A stretch of DNA of 64,000 bases from Hydractinia symbiolongicarpus (taxonomy: Eukaryota > Cnidaria > Hydrozoa > Anthoathecata > Hydractiniidae): positions 12,499,501 to 12,563,500 of the forward strand of contig NC_079881.1 in the NCBI RefSeq assembly GCF_029227915.1, written 5' to 3'. Made by a program: the position numbers and the translations under genes. Every line of letters starts with the position of its first letter. Positions within the stretch are counted from its first letter, which is position 1. Under the pieces are notes generated by a model. That model was given only the letters and a program-made list of their open reading frames with translations. It was not told where the DNA came from and did no database searches. Below, in pieces: positions 56,864 to 64,000 of the stretch.

Positions 56864-59800
56864 ATGGCGACTTACGACATGTTTGACCGAATACGTGCTG
56901 AAATGAGAAGTAATAATTTTTTGTATATGCAAGAAATCTATGAGAAATCATTAAAAAAAATCAAATCTTTGTGTCACAAAGATCTTTACCAAAGCTTAAA
57001 CGATGGAACAATATCTCGAAATTTTAATGCAGAGGTTTATTTTCCAAAGTTATTGTGGAGGAAAGACCCAGGGAGTTCTGCAATTGCTTTGTGGTGAGAT
57101 AAATAATATTCTTTTGTTATCTTAAACACTTTTTTATTCAATAAATTATTTAATAGGCCATTCAAAGTTGTTTTCTTTGGCCATCTGCCAAATGATCTTT
57201 TGCATAATTGTTTTAATAGCTTTGATTCAAAAGAATTTCGGCAAAACAAAGTAGCTAGCTAGAGATTAAAAGGATCATGTTCATGCTGTTGTGTACAAGA
57301 TTTTTTGTTATAATATTGCAATAATAACATATAATATTTAAATATATTTTTAAATTTGATTTAATAACTATAGCCTAGCTAAGTAGCTAAACTGTAAAAA
57401 AGTTGAACCAATGAAGTAAATATATATATATAGTAAATAAACCACAGGCTTTTAAGAACATTTAGAGTGTCATTTTGAAGTGTGGCTATGTATTCTTTAT
57501 CTAGATTAGCTTTTAAATTAATATTTGCATGAATGTGAAGTTAGTTTTGACAATTTACTTTTTCGTTGAATAAAATAAGTTTGTAAATGGTTGTGACATA
57601 ATGGTTAATCATGCATGTAGTTTCCTTTCTTGTTTTAGTTCTGAAGCCACTGGGAATTGTTTGTACAGCTCCATGTCCCTGCTTCTTGTTGGCGACAACA
57701 CACTGGTTGACGAGCTGCGACATTTAACTTCGTTAGAACTTTTTCTTCACCCTGAGGTATATAGTAAGCATCCTGTTTTAGTTTCTTGCTATGAAAAACA
57801 TCAAGGTAAGTCATTTAAATCTTTTAATTGTATTTTACATATGAGCATGTCTTTTTCTGCAACTGAAACTGGTGTAACACCAATAGACTTTGTGAGAAAT
57901 GAAGCTGTTTTGAACTGTACTAACCAGACTTGGTGTAGTTTGCTGTGCATGTTTGCTTTGTCTACGGTAACATTAAAAAACATCTTTTCCTATTTCCCTG
58001 ACTGTGGTGATGAGAGAGATAAACTTTTATTTAACTGCAAAATTGAACCCATGTTTACATCATTAAACGATAAAGTTACTGATGCTCATATTTTGTTTTG
58101 TCTGCAAGGTGTTCATGCAGAATGTGGTCAGACTTTTAAAGCCAACCATTTTGTGCCAGTATTATTTCTTCCTAATGGTACCAAAAGGAAACTAATTCAA
58201 CATTCCAAAAAAATCTTGCCGCAGTCTAAAAAACCCTGTTTGTTCCCAAAAGATGGGAAGGTACAATCAAAGTTGTCGTTTTGGACAGACCAGCGCAGCG
58301 ACAAACTTATTTTGCCTACTTGTAAGAAAAAAGACTTACCCCAAATAAAAGAGGAGCACAAAACTGTTGTTGATGTTTCTTCCATGCCTCCTTTTGCTGG
58401 TAGTAGTAAAGTTAATTCAGATACTGTTGTTTGTGATAGTGCATTGTCCAATGCACCAGACACAACTACTAGTCATCCTCTGTGTTCATCTTTAAACTAT
58501 CCTCAAACTTATTTTGATGTCTCAGATTACACAGATAAAGTTTTTCAAATAAAGGATGATCCATTAAAAGTTCATGAACTTATCCAAAATGTTTATAAAC
58601 CTGATCATTCTTATAAATTTCCGAAAACAAATAGGTCTTTTCGTTTTGAGTGGTTAACAAAGTTTTCCTGGTTATGTTATTCACCCAAGGTTGATGGAGC
58701 TTATTGTCTGCCATGTGTTTTGTTTGGACACAAGTTTTCTTCCAAATTAAGTAAAATTAAAAAACTGTTTTCTGAACCTTTTAAGTACTGGCCTGATGCT
58801 TGTGCCAACTTTGTGAAACATGAGTCAAGTACTGGCCTTCATGCTTACACATCTGCTACGTTTACTAGTTTTATGGCTAACTATTTTGGTAATTCTCAGC
58901 CGATTGATGTGCTTCTTGATACTAACCATCAGAAGAAAATTACTGAGAACAGAAAGAAATTGATACCAATTGTTCAGGCCATTATTTACTCTGGTAGACA
59001 AGGGCATGCTTTAAGAGGTCACCGTGATGACTCACAATATCATGGTGAATTAGGAGAATTTTCTGGTGGTCGGGTAGGAAATTTTGTTGAACTTTTGAAT
59101 TTTAGAGTACAAGGTGGAGATACAGCTCTTGCTGACCATCTTAAAACTTGTCCCAAAAATGCTACATACATTTCTAAAACTACCCAGAATGAATTAATCA
59201 ACTGTTGTGGATCTGTAATTTTAGATGAAATAATCCAAGAAGTAAAATCAAACACTTTCTTTTCTATTCTGGCAGATGAAGCTGCTGATTTATCTAATAA
59301 AGAGCAAATGTCCTTAGTTTTACGTTTTGTTGACAGTAATTTGAATATACGTGAGGAGTTTGTTCAATATATTCATCGTGATGAGGGGCTGGCAGGTAAA
59401 GACTTGAAGTCTGTTCTCTTAAAGTCACTTCATAACCTGACTTTAAATATTAAGGATTGTCGGGGTCAAGCATATGATGGTGCAGGTGCTGTTGCTGGGT
59501 ATAAGAATGGACTTTCTGCCCATATTCTTAATTTAAATAAAAAGGCTATATATGTTCATTGCAACAGTCATCGTTTAAATTTAGCAGTTGGAAAATCTTG
59601 TACAATCAGCTTAGTTGCCCATGTGATGGCTAAAATAAAACACATTTCCTATTTCTTTAACTATTCTCAAAAAAGACAGCAATCCCTTATGATTAACATA
59701 GATAAATATAGTCCGACTTCTAAAAAAACTAAATTAAAGGATGTTTGCCGTACTCGGTGGGTTGAACGAATTACTGGTTTAGATCTCTTTCAAGAGTTAT

Positions 59801-60744
59801 ATGTGCCTATTTATATTACTTTGGAAGAGATGAAATTAAACTTAAATCGGCAGTTCAATTATGACACATCAAAACAAGCTGTTGGTTTTTTTCACCAAAT
59901 AGCTAATTTTGAATTTCTTGTCACTCTGGTGATCACAAGGAACGTATTTGACATAACACTTCCAGTTACTCAATTGCTACAAAATAGAACAATTGATGTT
60001 ATGGACAGCATAGAGCTTATTCAAACATTAAAAAATGTTCTCCTTCAAACCAGAAATAATGTGGAACATTTTCATGATAGGTGGTATGAGGAGGCTCTTT
60101 CTCTTTGTGAAAAAGTAGGAATTGTGGAGGAGAAGAAAAGGACTGTTGGAAGGCAAACCACAAGAGATAATCATCCTTCTTTTTCAACTTCTGATTACTA
60201 TAAAAAATCAGTTACTAATCCTCTTTTAGACCATTTAAATAGTGAAATGAAGAATCGTTTTCAACTGTTTTCTCTAAATGCTTATAATGGCCTATGCATT
60301 GTTCCAGCAAAAATGGTTTCTTTGATTTCTGGAGGTAAAACAAACTGGAAGGAGAAATTCAAGTCTTTTGTCTCTTTCTATGAAGATGACCTTCCAAATA
60401 TACTTGGGCTTAATGCTGAATTAGAAATTTGGGAGAAGTATTGGATTGATTTTAAAGGAAATAGACCCCAAACTATTGCTCAAACGTTGAAGTCTATTAA
60501 TCTAAATGTCTTTGTTAATTTGCATGTGGCCCTAAGAATTTTAGCCACTATTCCTGTCACCACATGTGAATGTGAACGCTCTTTCTCTGCTATGAGAAAA
60601 CTTAAAAATTATACTCGCACTACTATGGTATCTGAACGCCTCAACGGGCTAGCGCTTATGTATATTCACAAAGAAATAGTGCCAGATGTTGATAAAGTTT
60701 TAAATAAATTTGCTAAAGATAAAAGAAGACTTGAATTAATATAA
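56864..60744 (+). CDS. hAT transposase with N-terminal OTU/vertnin-like domain (two exons)
   Basis: Exons 56864-57093 and 57639-60744, with donor GTGAGA, acceptor TTTTAG and matching phase. It has 1,111 residues from the ATG at 56864, chosen because element A conserves it; an ATG at 56720 would add 48. Residues 1-77 are helical and charged. An OTU/vertnin-like papain fold follows (about 78-255) with Cys84 in TGNCLYSS and His247 in NHFVPV; the Asp usual before the Gly is Thr, so protease activity is unsure. A TTF-type zinc finger (about 411-440) has CLPC. The hAT core has LADEAAD (about 623), AYDGAG (about 690), CNSHRLNLAV and CRTRW. The hATC dimerisation part near 1050-1090 has CECERSFSAMRKLK. 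Frame intact, no stops. The role of the OTU domain is unknown; trimming ubiquitin from the transposase or from host factors is speculation. Confidence 0.88.
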
Positions 60745-60893
60745 ATTTTTCCACTATACAATCTAGAACAAATTAATGAATAAATAAATAAATAATTAAA
60801 TCTTACCCACTCCTAATTGAAAAAAATAGTAACCATTTATATAAAATAAATTCCCTTTCCTCTTGTTTACGTTGTGTCTTTATCTTTCTGCAG

Positions 60894-61030
60894 GTTCAGC
60901 TTGCTCCGGCTGATAGTACCTGTTCTAGGAGCCCCCTGTCAGGGGCTTTAATAACTTTCTATTTTTATATCAATTCCTTTTCTTTAACCCCCCCCCCCCT
61001 TTTCCGAGTTCGGCTTGCTCCAGCTGATAG
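60894..61030. repeat. Direct repeat and hairpin in the 3' UTR of element C
   Basis: GTTCAGCTTGCTCCGGCTGATAG at 60893 and TTCGGCTTGCTCCAGCTGATAG at 61010 are direct repeats. Between them is a hairpin AGCCCC-CTGTCA-GGGGCT and a C11 run. Possible transcript-end structure; function unknown. Confidence 0.55.
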
Positions 61031-61310
61031 CACTCGGTTGATTGGAGCAGACTGTCCATGTCTGGAATAGCTAATATTACGTTATTAGCTGTTTCCTAGG
61101 CATGCTGACGAGCCCTGATATTGGGCGAAACAGTCTTAAAATATATGAATTTAAACCGTTGTTTTTATTTTTCCTACACTTTTTTGCAACCCTTTACAAG
61201 ATTGTTTGTTATTTTGCTGTCCATTCGAAACAAAAAACGTCTCTAACAGAGCTAATAATTTGGACATTAATTAGGCCGTTTATAGTGCGTAGAGGCTCAA
61301 AATAGCGAAA

Positions 61311-61420
61311 GTTTCCGGGGCTGCGCCCCGGACCCCCCATGGGGGGCTTACAGCGCCCCCCAGGACCCACAGCTGTTCTGGGCGCAGCAAATTGCTGCGC
61401 CGTTTTTTGCTTCGCAAAAA
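61311..61420. repeat. 3' subterminal hairpin cluster of element C
   Basis: Contains GGGGCTGCGCCCC, the palindrome CCCCCCATGGGGGG (61333-61346), GGCGCAGCAAATTGCTGCGCC (61381-61401) and TTTTGCTTCGCAAAA. The order is the same as in element A, which suggests it is kept by selection for transposition. Confidence 0.75.
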
Positions 61421-61458
61421 AAGTGACTGACATGTTACAAATGCTGGATCCGCCCCTG

Positions 61459-63066
61459 AAACGTATACACACACTTGCAAGTTGATAGAATTTACAACCG
61501 TTTTTCATGGTCATGGTCAAAATGTAGGGGAAAGAGAAAGGCATTTGTTGTGTTCAGTAACAAGTAGCATTGCTTACATAGAGTATCTATTCTTGATATA
61601 GCATCCCATATATATATACATTCAGACATTATGGATAACTGAGACAATGTTACAGAGATGAATGAGACAACAAGCACTGATGTGAACAAAGATGGTAGAC
61701 AACACAGTGAGACAAGATGGTAGACATAAAACATAAACAAACTTTTACAATCATAACAGCATTTTATCGTGTTTTTCTATCTTTGGCAATAATATTTGTC
61801 AGTAGCTAGCTAGATGCCACAATCTAAGAATTAAAACTTTGTCCAAAAGAGGTACTTGACTTGTAAAATAGAAAATCTAGCCAGCTACTCAGCTAGCTAG
61901 TTATGTTAGCTATGTATCAGTATATCCCAACAAAATCAGATTCATCTAATCAAACGTTACCACAACCGTTTGTTAACAAGTGCATATATACTTTTATAAT
62001 GTTTTTTTAAAGGTTCCCTCCGACGTTTTAATGATGCTACCTATTAATGTTCTATTCATATAAGTATTAAAGAAAATAACATTCGTTTTTTACAGAAAAG
62101 TTTAGTACAGCAAATAATTGTAAATAAACTTTCAAATTTTGAGCTACCTCACTTCATGCGGCCTTATCATGCTCACGCTTCTTCTCGAACTTTGAAATTC
62201 ATAATGGCTGCATAATTGACGTCACAAGGACCAAGAATTATAGGATACCTCACGGTGATATATTCTACCGACTAATTCGTGTTTAGAATGCCTTGTTGAT
62301 ATGTTTCGAAGTATTAAATATTTATGAGATATAGAAGATTCATTAGCGCTAGAAAAAAATTTTGTTGTTTGCTTAATGCAGAATTATTTGTTGATTTCCG
62401 CCGCGTAAGGTGGAATCTTTGAAATCGCCTTGGAAGATAGAGAGATAGGGACCAAAGTATTTTACCCTGGGCCTGGAAGTTGTTTAATTTCTTAAAAGCC
62501 AATAGAAATGCGTTATTTCATTTTTTAGCCAATAGGGTCTCGGATTGTCAGAACCTGATATCGTGGCTTCCTGTGATGCTTTGTCTCGAAGTTCTTCGAG
62601 TTTCAGGTCCCACAGGCCAAAGTTTCTTGCCCAAAACAATCGGTTACCGTTCCTCTTGATATGTTTGAAACTCCAAATCAATGTTTTGTAAAACAGGATG
62701 TTTGGTCGATGAGACTTCTCAGGTAAAAAATGCTTTATGTTCTAGCTAGTTTGTTACTTAGCTATGTTAAAGTGATTTACATTTGCGATTCTTCAGAGTG
62801 TTTAAAGCTCTTACTTAAGCTACGCATTTCCCTAGCATTTCTGTCCAACTATAAAATGGCCTTCCTTATATGTAGTTAGGGATCAAACCCATTACCTGAC
62901 TTAACAGTTTGGGAACCAAAACTGATGATTAATAGCCTAAAAGGTGCAGTAGTTTTCAGGAAAGTTTGACCGATTTAAGCTACATTTGCATGTCATGTAG
63001 CTAACTAGCTACAGACTGTATTGCATATGTGAGATATATTAGTTGTAAAACCTTGTTCCTCTTTCT
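61459..63066. other. Intergenic DNA and possible LTR sequence
   Basis: No gene is recognised. There are many GCTAGCTAG-type tracts (61803, 61888). The 5' LTR of the element that starts at the right end must end at about 63325, but its start cannot be fixed without the other LTR. It may lie in or after this stretch. Confidence 0.4.
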
Positions 63067-63345
63067 TGTAGCTGGATACCATTTTGTTTTGGGTTAAGTC
63101 TACACCAGTTGAGTCTGGTACCCAGCTTTCCCCAGTTTTCTATCAAGTGCATTTTAGTATACTGTGCCTAATTTAGCTCACATCAGGGAGGCTAGGCCCA
63201 AGTAAGGAAACCTATAAGTAGAGGCACAGTAGGCAGTGCAGGTTGGTTGGTTGTAACAAAAAAATGTGTGCTAAGAAAGTATAGATGACAAGAAAGTAGT
63301 CTTTTATATGGACACACCCTCTAACATTTGGTGCCCTGTGTGAGG
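63067..63345 (+). repeat. Probable 5' LTR end and primer-binding site
   Basis: CTCTAACA (ending about 63327) is followed by TT and TGGTGCCCTGTGTGAGG (63330). This is the usual form of a tRNA primer-binding site in animal LTR retrotransposons, and the gag frame starts 85 bases on. The LTR start given here (TGTAGCTGG) is a guess. Confidence 0.5.
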
Positions 63346-63413
63346 ATTAAGAAGAAGAGGGTGTCGACAGAACAGAAGATTACTAAGTGATGGCTGGATT
63401 GGCTTGATGTAGG

Positions 63414-64000
63414 ATGGCTGCTGCTCCACAGGAATTCGTAACATTTGAAGATGCTGTGCAAATTGAGGATGGAGAAGAAAAAATGGTATCAGAAGTATTT
63501 GGAATGCTGTCTGTTTTGGAGGAAAAAGACCTTGAGTCAGTTATGATAAGACTGGGATTGGATAGAAGAAAACAAGGTAAAACATTCTATTTACGAACTA
63601 TCCTCAGATACCTAAACTCGGAAACGGTAGAAAATTTGAATGACCACGGAATGAGCCTGTTTGAAGATTTGCATGAGTCTATCAGCCGTATTCTAAAACC
63701 AGTCAGACTAAGTAGGGAAACCTTCTCAAGTGGCCACATGGACACAACTAAAGGTGTGCCACAGGATCCCTTTCGTACCTTTACTCTCAAAAGTTCGACT
63801 CCTAGTCATGGTGCCACCCTGGAGAAATCGTTGTATAATCCACACAATCCTTTTTCACCCCCAAGGAACAATTATCCATGTGATACCTTGATTCAACCTG
63901 ATGATGTTTTCAAACCATTAGAGCACCCATCTAAAACTTTTGTCACATCATGGAACCAGCCCCAACTTTTGTCAAATTCGAAAATCAGAGAATTCAAAAT
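63414..64000 (+). CDS. LTR-retrotransposon gag, open to window end (partial)
   Basis: ATG at 63414 (MAAAPQEFVTFED) opens a frame with no stop through position 64000, giving 195 residues so far. The N-terminal part is acidic and helical (SEVFGMLSVLEEKDLESVMI), with a Lys/Arg-rich helix after it. A Pro/Ser-rich linker precedes SNSKIREFK. That last bit resembles the lead-in to the capsid domain of a Ty3/gypsy-type gag (a K-[IL]-R-x-F start), which would lie beyond the edge. It is next to the primer-binding site, so it is the first gene of a recent, possibly intact element. Confidence 0.7.
   Translation, partial: MAAAPQEFVTFEDAVQIEDGEEKMVSEVFGMLSVLEEKDLESVMIRLGLDRRKQGKTFYLRTILRYLNSETVENLNDHGMSLFEDLHESISRILKPVRLSRETFSSGHMDTTKGVPQDPFRTFTLKSSTPSHGATLEKSLYNPHNPFSPPRNNYPCDTLIQPDDVFKPLEHPSKTFVTSWNQPQLLSNSKIREFK

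Larger units (their letters stand above)
53324..61458 (+). mobile_element. hAT element C (8,135 bp), apparently complete, 5-bp TSD AAACG
   Basis: CAGGGGCGGATCCAG at 53324 and the inverted TGGATCCGCCCCTG ending at 61458, with AAACG on both sides (53319-53323 and 61459-61463). It carries one long gene on the plus strand (56864-60744), an OTU-like domain plus hAT transposase. Relative to element A it has a 3-kb extra block (53441-56464) before the leader. Ends and open frame make it a candidate for an active autonomous copy. Confidence 0.93.

Noticed and set aside
62870-62930. B-box-like GGGATCAAACCC segment
   Set aside because: No A box, no tail and no second copy; too short to call.

Overview
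This is AT-rich, intron-bearing animal DNA. The mix of a Polinton/Maverick, BEL/Pao and Ty3/gypsy elements, a hAT element carrying an OTU-like domain, and abundant GCTA-repeat motifs suggests a cnidarian, probably a hydrozoan. That assignment is an inference from family resemblance; no species marker was seen. Host genes are few. They are the 5' part of NUBP1 (minus strand, 6273-7516), a frameshifted acyl-CoA thioesterase/BAAT-like gene (minus, 13711-14933), and a complete five-exon bHLH transcription-factor gene (minus, 39398-45093).

Layout: 1-5922 is a decayed Polinton with capsid-like and minor-gene fragments and a type-B DNA polymerase, all on the minus strand. It lies just past exon 6 of NUBP1, so it probably sits inside a NUBP1 intron or has cut the gene off. 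7925-11127 is a near-identical direct tandem duplication of a 1.77-kb segment that itself carries a broken BAAT gene copy. 15.0-15.6 kb holds two SINE-like copies. 15.7-24.2 kb is a decayed BEL/Pao retrotransposon, followed directly by a 3'-truncated Ty3/gypsy element (24.2-27.0 kb).

The most notable structure is a family of three hAT-type elements: A 27435-30020, B 31006-37494 and C 53324-61458. All have CAGGGGCGGATCC-type ends, and each is flanked by a perfect 5-bp target duplication (AATTT, ATTAC, AAACG). Element C has an apparently intact two-exon gene for about 1,111 residues: an OTU/vertnin-like domain with the catalytic-type Cys and His visible, then a TTF-type zinc finger, a hAT transposase core and the hATC dimerisation region. 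A and B are internally deleted relatives that kept OTU-coding sequence but lost the transposase core.

The rest is intron or intergenic DNA with small dispersed repeats: a ~65-bp CCTCGTCCC foldback motif in six places, a Tigger/pogo-like MITE at 48773-49201, a LINE fragment near 38 kb, and a tRNA-like pol III promoter unit at 53197. The window ends inside a second LTR retrotransposon, with a primer-binding-like site at 63329 and a gag frame open from 63414 to the end.
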